NCBI GenBank assembly: GCA_963718355.1 | Contig: CAVQZA010000007.1 | Span: forward strand, 148,350 to 212,349 | DNA from: CAVQZA01 sp963718355 | Lineage (GTDB): Bacteria; Actinomycetota; Thermoleophilia; Gaiellales; Gaiellaceae | Direction: 5' to 3' | DNA: 64,000 nt | Notes under the pieces: model-generated | Told to the model about the DNA's origin: nothing | What the model saw: only the letters and a program-made list of their open reading frames with translations | Database searches by the model: none | Translations under genes and position numbers: made by a program | Part shown: positions 53,144-62,358 of the stretch, in pieces | How the letters are laid out: the number at the start of each line of letters is the position of its first letter | Position numbering within the stretch: the stretch's first letter is position 1

Positions 53144-53592
53144 ACGTACGTAATGTAATAGCGGTCGTCGATTCGCGTAATCCGCGGATCTTCCAGGCCA
53201 AATTCCTCCATCTCGTTGGTCGGCATAAACAGCGGCCCAGCGGGGTTGTCGATCGTACGTCCATCGCGGCTTGTCACCACGCGCAGGTGCGAGATGAACG
53301 TCAGCCGCACTAAACCAGTGACGCGATGCTCGCGACGCGCGGGTCATCCGACTCTAAATGCTTATTCTCCACCCAGTCAACAACGTAGCCTTCGTCCGCA
53401 CTCCAGCGCGGATGGGCGGTCCAACCCGGCCGTTGCTCGCGTGGCCCGTCGGCAACTGCGCGCCAGGATCACCGTTTCATCGCCGTGCCGAACAACTCCC
53501 GGGTTGAACACGCCGATGACTTCGAAATCCGGATGACTCGGCTGCACATCCTCTGGTCGCAGCAGCAGATGTGTGGCAAGTCGTTCAATCAT
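53144..53592 (-). pseudogene. N-terminal fragment of a GH130-type glycoside phosphorylase
   Basis: Reading from ATG 53592 gives IERLATHLLLRPEDVQPSHPDFEVIGVFNPGVVRHGDETVILAR, the family's FNPG opening, then after a frameshift near 53450-53470 GWTAHPRWSADEGYVVDWVENKHLES, and after another near 53315 HLRVVTSRDGRTIDNPA, EEFGLEDPRITRIDDRYYITY. The EDPRI...YYITY block is typical of GH130 mannosyl-phosphorylases. The rest is cut off at the poly-A junction. GC is visibly lower than the neighbours, so it comes from another genome. Confidence 0.6.
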
Positions 53593-54046
53593 TATCGGAT
53601 CGGCAATTAATCTGGTTGACCGAGATGCGCCAGGCGATCGGCTTCGCACGCCACGGCGACCGACTCTCGCCCGTTCCGTTCCGTCGTTTTTCGAATATGG
53701 CTGCGATCGCGAATCCACGGTCGCCTGATCTGGTCAGGAAGCCTCGCAGCAATTCGCAGTAGAGGCGCGATTTCTGTTGCCCTTCGCCCCAATGCAATTC
53801 GAATTCCTGGTACACGTCGTATTGATTCCCGTGCCCCGCGCAGTGCCGGTCTTTCGGCGCGTAGGCCGCCAAGGCAGCGACGCGCGCCCCGGGAAACAGC
53901 TCGCATAATCCGCGCGTGGCCGCTTCATCTGCGATCGCATGAATGCGCGCGTACGTCGGCACCCAGCCGTGCAGCAGTACATCGCCCCGCTCGAAGACGA
54001 GTCGCAGCTCTTGCCGGTCCATCCGGCCCTGCCTGGTGGAACCCAT
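53585..54046 (-). CDS. Unidentified protein in the chimeric fragment
   Basis: Up to 153 residues from ATG 54046 (a second ATG at 54022). The protein-like core is RQELRLVFERGDVLLHGWVPTYARIHAIADEAATRG followed by VAALAAYAPKDRHCAGHGNQYDVYQEFELHWGEG. I do not recognise a family. The C-terminal part looks less protein-like and may be frame-shifted. It lies just upstream of the GH130 start with an 8-nt overlap. Confidence 0.4.
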   Translation of the reverse strand: MGSTRQGRMDRQELRLVFERGDVLLHGWVPTYARIHAIADEAATRGLCELFPGARVAALAAYAPKDRHCAGHGNQYDVYQEFELHWGEGQQKSRLYCELLRGFLTRSGDRGFAIAAIFEKRRNGTGESRSPWRAKPIAWRISVNQINCRSDND

Positions 54047-54070
54047 GATAAACTTCAACGCGCGCACACG

Positions 54071-54157
54071 AACTGAACGAGGACCCCCCCCCCCCCCCCC
54101 CCCCTTTTTTTTTTTAAAAACACAAAAAAAAAAAAAAAAAAACACAACACGTATCTA
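54071..54157. other. Non-genomic junction: adapter-like ends around C, T and A runs
   Basis: AACTGAACGA at 54071-54080 matches 10 of 10 bases of the complement of the Nanopore ligation adapter. It is followed by 21 C (54084-54104), 11 T, then a long A-rich run (54116-54142), and by ACGTAT at 54149-54154, which matches the other adapter end. No real genome would carry this. The sequence to the right starts a different segment. Confidence 0.75.
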
Positions 54158-54307
54158 GTGAGTGAGGCGAACGGCGATCGTCCGACAGTCACGCTGCGCC
54201 ACCTGGTGGCCGCGATCAGCGCGGACTACCGCAAGGCGGGGATGCCGGTCACCAAGGGTGAATTCGGCGACGACTTCGCGTCCTGGCTGCGAGACGAGGC
54301 GGCTTGA
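54158..54307 (+). CDS. Short ORF, probably a 3' fragment at the junction
   Basis: Forty-nine codons from GTG 54158: VSEANGDRPTVTLRHLVAAIS, then ADYRKAGMPVTKGEFGDDF and ASWLRDEAA. It begins where the A-rich junction ends, so the true N-terminus is probably missing. It reads as a soluble alpha-helical domain and stops 1 nt before the next ATG. Function unknown. Confidence 0.4.
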   Translation: MSEANGDRPTVTLRHLVAAISADYRKAGMPVTKGEFGDDFASWLRDEAA

Positions 54308-54308
54308 G

Positions 54309-54714
54309 ATGGGCGAGGACAAGGCAGCCAAGGATGTGTCGACGCCCGAGTTGATGGTCGCCCCCCCCGCAGCCCAAGCCAGCCGGGGCAGAGAAGCGCG
54401 ACGGTCCGGTGCCGTCGCCGGCGTGCACGATGCGCACCCCGATCTCGACCGGCGGCCAGCCAGGTCGCGCCCGGACGATGCGCACCGCAGGCGGCGCGGG
54501 CGGCGGCCTGGCGCGTGCCTCGGCGACGCGCTCGCCTGGCGTCGCCACCGCGCCGGCCGTAAGCCGTCCCGAGGAGCCAGCCGAGCGTGAGGCGACGTCT
54601 GTGGCGCGTGCTGTGGCCGCCGGCATGCCGGCCCGACCCACTGGCGCGCCCCCGACCGGCGTCGCAAGGCTGACGCGCTCGGTCCTGAGCCGCCAGACGA
54701 GGTGCCGCAAGTGA
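54309..54714 (+). CDS. Pro/Ala/Arg-rich small protein, frameshifted at a C run
   Basis: Starts MGEDKAAKDVSTPELM and, past the eight-C run at about 54361-54368, must change frame to read QPKPAGAEKRDGPVPSPAC..., then PTGVARLTRSVLSRQTRCRK, ending at 54714, overlapping the start of the DUF4157 gene. Low complexity; may instead be the N-terminal extension of the DUF4157 protein, which often has such a tail. Not recognisable as a known family. Confidence 0.35.
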
Positions 54715-57700
54715 GCACCGCCCCGGTCCCCGGGGCTGGGGCCGCCGCACCGTCACCTGAGCTTCCGAACGACACCGCCGCCGCCGTGACCGGCGCCGAT
54801 CCCGGCGCTTCGATCCGCCCCGATGTCCGGCGGGCGCTGGAGTCGCGGATGGGCGAGGACCTTTCAGATGTGAGGGTGCATCAGGGCGCGCAAGCAGGCG
54901 CGGGGGCCAAGGCCATTGACGCGCGCGCGTTTACTCGCGGACGAGACATCTGGCTCGGCCCGGAGGAATCGCAAGACGACATCGAGCTGATGGCGCACGA
55001 GGTCGCCCACGTGATCCAGGGGCGCGAGGACGCCGGGCAGGCCGCGAGGGTGGCGCGCGCGCCCGCTGGCAAGGGAAAGAGCGCCGCCCTTCCCACTGGC
55101 ACGTACGACCTGGACGACGGGGACAAGGCCGAAGTTTCGAACAACCCGCCTGAGATCCATTACGGGTCCGTCCCCATCCCGACGTTCAAAACCCAGGACC
55201 ACCGGGCGACGGCGTATGCGACGCGCAAGACGCAGACCAAGGGGCTAGGCGTACGCCCGGGCGTCCTTTTCACAGAGGAGGTCCCAAGCAAACCGACGTG
55301 TGGAAAGGGTCGAAGGACCTGGTCGAAAAGGTCAAGGGGAAGCTGCCGAAGGCGGTGCAGGCTGACCAGGCAGGCAAGTTCGCGCTCCAGGTCGATCTCG
55401 GAGGCAAGCAGCCCTTATACCTCGGCGGGACGGATTCAGAGCTCGCTCGCGAGCTCACCGTGCCGATGTGGACCGAGCAAGGGTTGCCCCGCGAGTACCA
55501 GGTCGACCACATCGTGGAGCTGCAGCTCGCCGACTGGCATGAAGTCAACTCGTCCTGGCCCAACACGATGGACAACCTCGAGCTGCTGTCACAGAAGGAA
55601 AACAGCTCGTCCGGAAGCAATGTCAAGTTGGCGATCGAGAGCAAGGCCAACCTGGCGGCGAAGGCCGCGGCCAAGGAGGCCAAAACCGCCCCGCTGTCCA
55701 TCGATAAGGTGCTCGAGCTGTACACGCTCGTCTTCGACGACGCGAAAGCCGCGGGCGGCGACTCCGGCCTCAAGGAGGGAGGCGAGTATTGGAGCCAGGG
55801 CGCCATCGGGGAGGGCAAGCACCTAGGCAAGGTGTCCGCAGTGGACGCGGCGACACTCGGCGGAGGACCGGAGGTCTTCACGCTGATCCCGCCGGCAGCA
55901 GGCCAGCTGGTCAAGCTCCGGAAGCAGATTCGCAAGGACAAGAAGGCGGCCCAAGCCGCCGCCTCGAGCTCACCAGGCGTCACACCACTCGATCCCAACC
56001 AGAAGCCGCTGGCTCCGTTCAACGCGACCTCGATTGACGGTCCCGCCTCGCCCGGCGGTCCGGCACAGATCGAGATGAGCATCGGAAACGATCACTCCGC
56101 GCTGACCGCTCCGCCAAGCAAGCTCTCGGTGACCACGGTCCCTGGGTCGAGCGACGTCGGCATCGTGGGCGAACAGCCCGCCGCCAAGTTCCTGCAGGAC
56201 AACGTCTCGGTCAAATTGGCGAGTCCGATCGAGGTCGACCGGGTGTCTTTCGACCCCCAGGGGTTCGTGGTTATCGGCCGCATCGCTACGGACCTCCCGC
56301 TGTTCGTCAAGGGGACCGGCATCGACTTCAGGCTCCACGGGACGGAGCTGACCCTGAGCAAGACGTTCAGCGGACCGGAGTTCGACTTGCCCAAGCCGTT
56401 CAGCATCACCGGCAGCGACCTCACCATCGAGGGCACGATCGGGCCGAAGGGCCTGGGCGCGGGCGTGCAGGGTCACGTGTATTTCGGCGTCGAGAAGTTG
56501 GGCAGCGGTTCACTTGGAGCCGCCGCGAACACACGCGGGGGTTTCGCACTCGAGGGCCGGTTCGACTTCGACCCCGAGGTCTTCGACGGATACATCGCGC
56601 TCGCCTACGCGGCGAGCGAGATCTCAGGAGAGGGAAGAGCATCGATCAAGAAGGACGCGATCCCCGGCATCAAGTCCGCCACGATCACTGCCTCGTACGC
56701 GAAGGGCACGCTCAAGGCGGACGGAGCCGCAGAGCTCGAAGTGCCAGGCGTGAAGAGCGGCAAGCTCTCGCTCGTCCACTCGGCTACCGAGGGGCTGCAG
56801 ATGGCCGGCGATTTCGAGCTGTCGAACGACCTGCCGGGAATCCGCAGCGGAACGGTCCACGCCAAGGCGGTCGAGCACCCGGACGGGTCTGGTTACGACC
56901 TGGTGATGACCGGAACCGCCGTCACGGCACTCCCGGGCCTCACCGCGGCACTCGCCGTGACGTACGAGCGCGGCAGCTTCACGATCGAAGCGAGCGGTGC
57001 CTACAAGCACGGCATGCTGGACGGCACGGTGCTCGTTGGCGTCACCAATCGCCCGATCGGCTCGGACAACCGGCCGCTGCCCGCGCCCACGACGCGCGTG
57101 GCCCCCGCGCCGAAGAAGCTGCGCGCCTACGGTGGCGGGAGCGTTGGCGTGACGCTTACGCCTTGGCTACGCGGCGTCGTCGGCGTCGTGGTACGCGAGA
57201 ACGGTGAGATCGTCGTCTCGGGCGAGATCGGGATCCCGGCGCCGCTCGACGTCTTCCCGCGCAAGGACTTGAACAAGCGCCTCGTCGAGGTCTCGCTTGA
57301 CTTCCCGATCGCCGGCTTCACCGTCGCCGGCGCGCGTGTCGGCGTGTTCGGAACCGTGGGCGGCAACCTCGACCTGATCGCGTTCGTCGGGCCAGGGCAG
57401 TTGCGCCAGGCGAAGCTCGCGTTGACCTACAACCCAAGCCGTGAGGAAGACACGACGGTCACAGGCACGGCTGAGTTCGCTGTGCCGGCATTCGCCGGGC
57501 TGCGCCTCGCGGTGAGCGTCGGGATCGGGGTCGGCGCGGTGGTTATCAGCGCGACCGGCGGGCTAGAGCTGGGAGGAACCCTCGGCGTGAGCGGCGAGGC
57601 GTCCGCCGCCGTGACAATCAGATGGACTCCTACCAGCGGCCTCACCCTTGACGCGGAGGGGCGCTTGTCGGCCGAGCCGAGCTTTGAGATCGACCTCACA

Positions 57701-57946
57701 GGCTTCGTCCGCGTCGACGCCAACCTCCTGCTCTGGTCAGCGACGCTCTGGGAGCAGCGCTGGAAGTTGGCGGGGATGAAGTGGGGCTCCGGAATGACCG
57801 TCGGCGCGCGCTTCCCAATCCACTACGTCCAGGACAAGCCGTTCGACATCGCGCTCAGCGACATCGAGTTCATCTACCCGAAGATCGATCCCAAGGCGGT
57901 GCTCGCCGGTGTGATCGACAGCACGAAGGAGGCGACCGAATCATGA
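54702..57946 (+). CDS. DUF4157 (eCIS-core-type) multidomain protein with HNH-like region, one frameshift
   Basis: About 1081 residues if one missing base in a CCC near 55284 is restored. Residues 35-110 are the DUF4157/eCIS-core domain: SIRPDVRRALESRMGEDLSDVRVHQG and a HEVAHVIQ metal-binding HExxH at 99-106. Around residue 265-310 comes YQVDHIVELQLADW, NLELLSQKENSSSG, resembling an HNH nuclease (D-H ... N-x2-LL). From about 400 to the end is a beta-rich domain with repeated ITGSDLTIEGTIGPKGLGAG-like units. In eCIS loci such proteins are cargo or effectors. GTG 54702 (or 54711) start is uncertain. Confidence 0.7.
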
Positions 57947-58947
57947 CCAGCGACACGAGCACCGTCGCCGCAGCGCGTCGCTGCGCGAGCGATGGTGCGG
58001 TGCGGCACGCGGCGGGAGACCTCGACGGCGCCCTCGACGCCTATGAGGAGGCGCTGCGAGACGACCCTGACGACGCCGCGACCCAGAACAACATCGGGCT
58101 GCTGCTCACCCAACTCGGGCGGCCGCGCGAGGCCATGCCGCACTTCGCGCGTGCTCTCGAGCTCGGTGAGGAGAGCGCAACCGTCCTAGTAAACCTCGCC
58201 GGGGCACGGGCAGCCGCAGGTGACCTCGACGCGGCGCGGGAGGCGATGATCAGAGCCATCAGGCTCGATCCTGAACGGGCAGGCCTGTGGGACGGGCTGG
58301 CGCGCCTGCATCTCGCCGCCGGCGACGCCGGTGCGAGCGACGAGTGTTTTGCGGGGGCGATCGCGCGTTCGCCCCGTAACGCCGGAATTCGCGCCGGCCG
58401 CGGCACGCTGCTCCTCCTGTCGGGTCGCGTTGATGAGGCCGTGGCGGAGCTGCAGCGAGCGGTCACCCTTGATATCGCAAGCAGCGAGGGATGGGCGCGC
58501 CTCGGAACCGCGCTCCTCGCGAGACATGACATCGGCTCTGCCGTCGACGCGCTCCGGCGAGCGCTTGAGCTGACTCCGGACCTCGGCGAGGCTCGTCACC
58601 AGCTTGCGATCGCCCTGCTCGCGCGCGGCGACCGCGATCTAGCAACGCGCGAGTTGAACCAACTCGTTGCCGACCACCCTGATCACGTGACCGGATGGGT
58701 GGATCTCGGGCTCGTCGCACTCGACCGCGGGGCGCTCGCCGATGCGTTGGGGACGTTCGACGCTGCCCTCGCCGTGTCCCCGGACGACGGTCGTGCGCGC
58801 CTCTACCGCGCGGTGGCGCTGGCACGGCTGGGCCGGACATCGGAGGCGATCGCGGTCCTGCGAGACCTAGCGGAAGCGGGCGATGCCGAATCGCCACGCG
58901 CCCGCGTTGCGCTGACCGAGCTCATCGACGCGGAGCGGCTGTCATGA
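57943..58947 (+). CDS. TPR-repeat protein
   Basis: Protein of 334 residues, ATG in an ATGA overlap with the DUF4157 gene. About nine TPR units: GDLDGALDAYEEALRDDPDD, GRPREAMPHFARALELGEE, GDLDAAREAMIRAIRLDPER, GRVDEAVAELQRAVTLD, HDIGSAVDALRRALELTPD and GALADALGTFDAALAVSPDD, with the small-Gly-Ala pattern of TPR helices. No signal peptide. It may chaperone, scaffold or inhibit the DUF4157 protein; that is inferred from coupling only. Confidence 0.82.
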   Translation: MTSDTSTVAAARRCASDGAVRHAAGDLDGALDAYEEALRDDPDDAATQNNIGLLLTQLGRPREAMPHFARALELGEESATVLVNLAGARAAAGDLDAAREAMIRAIRLDPERAGLWDGLARLHLAAGDAGASDECFAGAIARSPRNAGIRAGRGTLLLLSGRVDEAVAELQRAVTLDIASSEGWARLGTALLARHDIGSAVDALRRALELTPDLGEARHQLAIALLARGDRDLATRELNQLVADHPDHVTGWVDLGLVALDRGALADALGTFDAALAVSPDDGRARLYRAVALARLGRTSEAIAVLRDLAEAGDAESPRARVALTELIDAERLS

Positions 58948-59015
58948 GCCGGAGACCCGTCATTGCCGCTCTGACCTCGGCGAAGACAGCTACTTCTACG
59001 CCAACACCAACTTAG
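58944..59015 (+). CDS. Very short ORF, possibly not a gene
   Basis: Codes for 23 residues (MSRRPVIAALTSAKT then ATSTPTPT), in an ATGA overlap with the TPR gene. Its stop abuts the AGGAGGG ribosome site of the next gene. Could be a leader or coupling peptide. No family is recognisable at this length. Confidence 0.25.
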   Translation: MSRRPVIAALTSAKTATSTPTPT

Positions 59016-59028
59016 GAGGGACGCTCAC

Positions 59029-60006
59029 ATGGCAACCGCGACCGCAACTCCGGCATCGAGCACTGATCCGGGCAAGCCTGCTCCATGCAGCACCCAAGAC
59101 GTGCTTAAGAAGATCGAGGACGACGTCACCGCAGCGAAGCTGCAGCAGCAGATCGCTAACCAGACGGTGACAACCCTCGAAGACCATCTAAAGCAGCTTC
59201 AGGACTACGACAGCAAAATTGACGCCGCCGTCGACGCCTATAAGCAGGGCATCGAGGCCGTGTGCGCCGCGTTCGACGACCTTCGTAAGGCCGTCGAGCA
59301 GGGCAAGGGCTCCTATGAATGCCTCGTCCCGGACGAAAAGGAGAGGTGCAAGGTCATCGAGGTGCTAAATGCCCTTCGCAGGCGCCGCAAGACCCTCGAG
59401 ACGTGTGAATGGGATCTACAGCTGACGGTGATCGACAAACAGTGCAAGCTCGGGGACGCGAACGCGGAGGTCGAACGGGCCGACAAGGAGCTGAATCTAA
59501 TGCTCGCGCTGCTCACGGAGCGTCAGACCGAGCTCACCGCACTCAAGGCACTTAAGGACGCGCTTGGCGGGTGCTCGGGTACCGCCACCAATGAGTGTCG
59601 ATACGCCTTCTACCTCGACCTCGAGAAACGGCTCGAAGTGGAGTGCATCTCGGTCGAGCAGTACCTCTGTGATCTCGTCGACAAGGTCAAGGCACTAGAC
59701 GCGGCGCGTCAGAAGGCGACAGCCGCCGACGGAGCGGCACGGACGGTTCAGGATCAGCTCGACCGCGTGACGAAACTGCACGACGATCTAGTCGCGGGGT
59801 GGCAAGATGAGCTGTGCGCCGCGGTGAACGCCGGCGCCATTCCCGCGCTGCCGCCAGACCTCGCGTCTGCCTGCGCTGGGACAGCGACGCCTGCACCCAC
59901 GAGCGGAGCCACGGCTCACGGGAATGCCGAATCCGGCGTGAAGGAGCCAGCACCCGATCATGGGAGTGGCGAACAGCCAACCACCCCGCCCTCCGGCGCA
60001 GCATAA
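59029..60006 (+). CDS. Coiled-coil protein with conserved-looking cysteines
   Basis: Protein of 325 residues with a perfect AGGAGGG site 8 nt upstream of ATG. No signal peptide. A long helical section (VLKKIEDDVTAAKLQQQIAN; HLKQLQDYDSKIDAAVDAYKQ; ADKELNLMLALLTERQTEL; DQLDRVTKLHDDLVAGWQDEL) is coiled-coil in character, with about ten cysteines spaced through it, then a Pro/Ala/Thr-rich tail (TATPAPTSGATAHG). No family recognised. It could be a tail-sheath-associated or adaptor protein. Confidence 0.6.
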   Translation: MATATATPASSTDPGKPAPCSTQDVLKKIEDDVTAAKLQQQIANQTVTTLEDHLKQLQDYDSKIDAAVDAYKQGIEAVCAAFDDLRKAVEQGKGSYECLVPDEKERCKVIEVLNALRRRRKTLETCEWDLQLTVIDKQCKLGDANAEVERADKELNLMLALLTERQTELTALKALKDALGGCSGTATNECRYAFYLDLEKRLEVECISVEQYLCDLVDKVKALDAARQKATAADGAARTVQDQLDRVTKLHDDLVAGWQDELCAAVNAGAIPALPPDLASACAGTATPAPTSGATAHGNAESGVKEPAPDHGSGEQPTTPPSGAA

Positions 60007-60735
60007 GGAAGCCCGATGAGACGTTCCCCGAGTCTGCTCCGGCCGTCTCCGACCGTACTCGAACACCGCTTGGATTGTGCCCCGCGTGACCCGAATCCTG
60101 GGGGCGCATGACCAAGCGCTGGTGCAAATCCGGACTTGTGCTCTTCTTTCGAGCGGACGTGTGCGTCGGCGCTGGTCCACCGCTGTGGAAGGGCCAGCTC
60201 CAGCGGCTCAGCGCCGACTACAGCGGCGAAACACGGAGGCCCTCGTCGATCGCCTCGCCGCGCACGAACTATCTCGGTCGGTCGTTCGAGCGTGCTGGAG
60301 GAATGGGCCTGCGGCAGAGGGTTCGAGCGCGTCTTCAGAAAGACATCTGTCGCGTTTCCATGCTCCCATCGCTGCCTTACCACATCCTCTGGCGGCGGCT
60401 GCATTTCTCGAGGGTTGCTTCGCTCAGGAACCTCGAAAGCGAGGTCTCAGATCAAAGTCCCGACCGCCGCACCAACCGTGTCGCGAGGCGACCCAGTGAA
60501 GGTCCAGCTAGACGCAGAAGATACTGGTAAAGCGACTGGCTAGTGAGTTGCTCGCCGATAGTCGACTATGACACTGCAGCCTGTTACCGGATGTTACTCG
60601 ATGATTACCGCGCCATGTGAAGCTAACCGACGGACCTGATCGAGCCAGGTGGATGCTGTTGCTACGAAGAGAAAGTGCATGGCGTGGGCTTCCGCTGATA
60701 GCGTGGGTTTAGTCCGGAATGAAGGAGGGATTGGT
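60007..60735 (+). other. Intergenic stretch, about 730 bp, no gene seen
   Basis: Open frames here (for example 60108-60530) are short, arginine/serine-rich and lack ribosome sites, so I read none as genes. The region has lower GC than the flanks. It may hold the promoter of the following HKD gene, though no clear hexamers were found. Confidence 0.5.
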
Positions 60736-62319
60736 ATGGCCGCCGGGGTGAAAGAGCTGAGTTCGGCGATCGATCGGCACATCCACGAGCTCTGGAAGCC
60801 CGGGGTGCTGTCGGTCAGGCCGGGTTACAAGGTTAAGGATGACTGGCTGACGCCCACGCCGTCGATCGTCGTTACGGTCGAACACAAGGTTGCGCACCTC
60901 TCACAGGATCAGATGCTGCCTACGCAGGTCGACGGGGTGCCGGTGGACGTGCGGCAGGCGAGTCCGGAGAAGCGCAAAGAACTGGCGAACCCGAGCGGTT
61001 ACGCGGGCGACCTACGCCTTGCTCCGAATCTCGGCTCGGTGCCGCACTTCCCCGAGGAGCGAACACTGTCAGGTGTTTGGCCTGCCGACGCCGCGTCCGC
61101 GCACGACTCCCTAGCCCACGCTGTAGCGGCAAAGCCCCAACTCACCTACACGCCCCCGAACGGTGTGTTCCTCCGTCCCGTCGAAGCCGACACGACAATT
61201 CACGTTGGCGCCAGCCCAGACGCCGGGTGGAAGATGCTCAGGCCGTTTCTCGAGGGGACGGAAGCGGCCCTGACGGTCGGGCTCTACGATTTCACCTCGG
61301 CCCATATTGAGGCCGTGGTCGCCAAATCGCTGGTCGGCAAACAGATGACGCTGGTGCTCGACCATCCCGCCAAGAACCCGACCGCCGACCAGACTGACGT
61401 GCAAACAGTGGCGGAGCTCCGCACCGCGCTCGCAAACCGGTTCGATCAGGCGTGGGCGCTGACCCGGACAGATCCGGAGGCAAATGCGTGGATCTTCCCG
61501 ACCGCCTACCACATCAAGCTCGCGGTCCGCGATCACGTCGCCTTTTGGCTGTCGTCGGGCAACTGGAACAACTCAAACGAGCCCGATATCGATCCGAAGT
61601 CGAGCGCCACGGACAGGGACACGGCACGCCACTGTGACCGCGACTGGCACGTCATCGTCGAACAACCCCAGCTCGCGGACATCTTCGAGCAGTACATCCT
61701 CAATGACAAGGCGATCGCCGCAGCCCACAACTTGCCGCCTGCAAGCGTTGGGACGCCCCTGCCGCCCCCCGTCCTCGGGAACACACAGACCGAGCCGTTT
61801 GAGCGCTTCTTTGACCCGCTGACCATCACCGGCACGATGCAGATTGCACCGTTGCTGACACCGGATCCCGGGGTCTATGCGGGCGCGGTCAAAGAGCTCA
61901 TAGCAAGCGCCACAAAATCGCTCTACATGCAGTTCCAGTACATCGAATTGCCGCGGCCCGGCGTAACCGATGCACAGGGTTTCATCGAACTCGTTCAGGC
62001 GGTCATCGAGCGCCAGGCCCAGGTTGAGCTGAAGATCATCATGAGCGAATTCGAGAAGGTTGGCTATCTTGAGCAACTGCAGACAATGGGGCTCGACGTC
62101 GTCAACAATGTGAAGATCCAGAACAACGTCCACAACAAAGGGATGGTCGTGGATGGCAAGGCAGTTCTCTTGAGTAGCCAGAACTGGTCCACCGACGGCA
62201 CGCTCTACAACAGGGATGCCGGCGTCATCATTTACAACAAACAAGCCGCAGAATACTTCCAGCAGATCTTCCTTCACGACTGGGCGAACCTCGCCTCGCA
62301 GAAGGCTCTGCCGGATTAG
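60736..62319 (+). CDS. Phospholipase D-family protein with two HKD motifs
   Basis: Protein of 527 residues, ATG 60736 with GGAGGGA 5 nt upstream. Both catalytic HKD motifs are complete: HIKLAVRDHVAFWLSSGNWN near residue 259 and HNKGMVVDGKAVLLSSQNWS near residue 465 (H-x-K-x4-D, then S-x-N-W). It therefore belongs to the PLD superfamily (phospholipases, cardiolipin synthases, nucleases). An N-terminal region of about 180 residues precedes the first half. No signal peptide. The substrate, lipid or nucleic acid, is unknown. A candidate effector because it lies beside the DUF4157 block. Confidence 0.8.
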   Translation: MAAGVKELSSAIDRHIHELWKPGVLSVRPGYKVKDDWLTPTPSIVVTVEHKVAHLSQDQMLPTQVDGVPVDVRQASPEKRKELANPSGYAGDLRLAPNLGSVPHFPEERTLSGVWPADAASAHDSLAHAVAAKPQLTYTPPNGVFLRPVEADTTIHVGASPDAGWKMLRPFLEGTEAALTVGLYDFTSAHIEAVVAKSLVGKQMTLVLDHPAKNPTADQTDVQTVAELRTALANRFDQAWALTRTDPEANAWIFPTAYHIKLAVRDHVAFWLSSGNWNNSNEPDIDPKSSATDRDTARHCDRDWHVIVEQPQLADIFEQYILNDKAIAAAHNLPPASVGTPLPPPVLGNTQTEPFERFFDPLTITGTMQIAPLLTPDPGVYAGAVKELIASATKSLYMQFQYIELPRPGVTDAQGFIELVQAVIERQAQVELKIIMSEFEKVGYLEQLQTMGLDVVNNVKIQNNVHNKGMVVDGKAVLLSSQNWSTDGTLYNRDAGVIIYNKQAAEYFQQIFLHDWANLASQKALPD

Positions 62320-62358
62320 TTTGACGACAGGACCTGACGAGCTGGGAGATTGACAGTA

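Noticed and set aside
52513..53310. ORF joining GH130 sequence to a phenylalanine run
   Set aside because: Crosses the poly-A junction; the Phe run is the translation of the homopolymer.
54702..55826. DUF4157 ORF as a 374-residue protein
   Set aside because: After codon 195 it turns Arg/Ser-rich, while the other frame continues cleanly; a missing base in CCC explains it.
60108..60530. 140-codon plus-strand ORF in the 730-bp gap
   Set aside because: No ribosome site, Arg/Ser-rich, and three overlapping frames are equally open.
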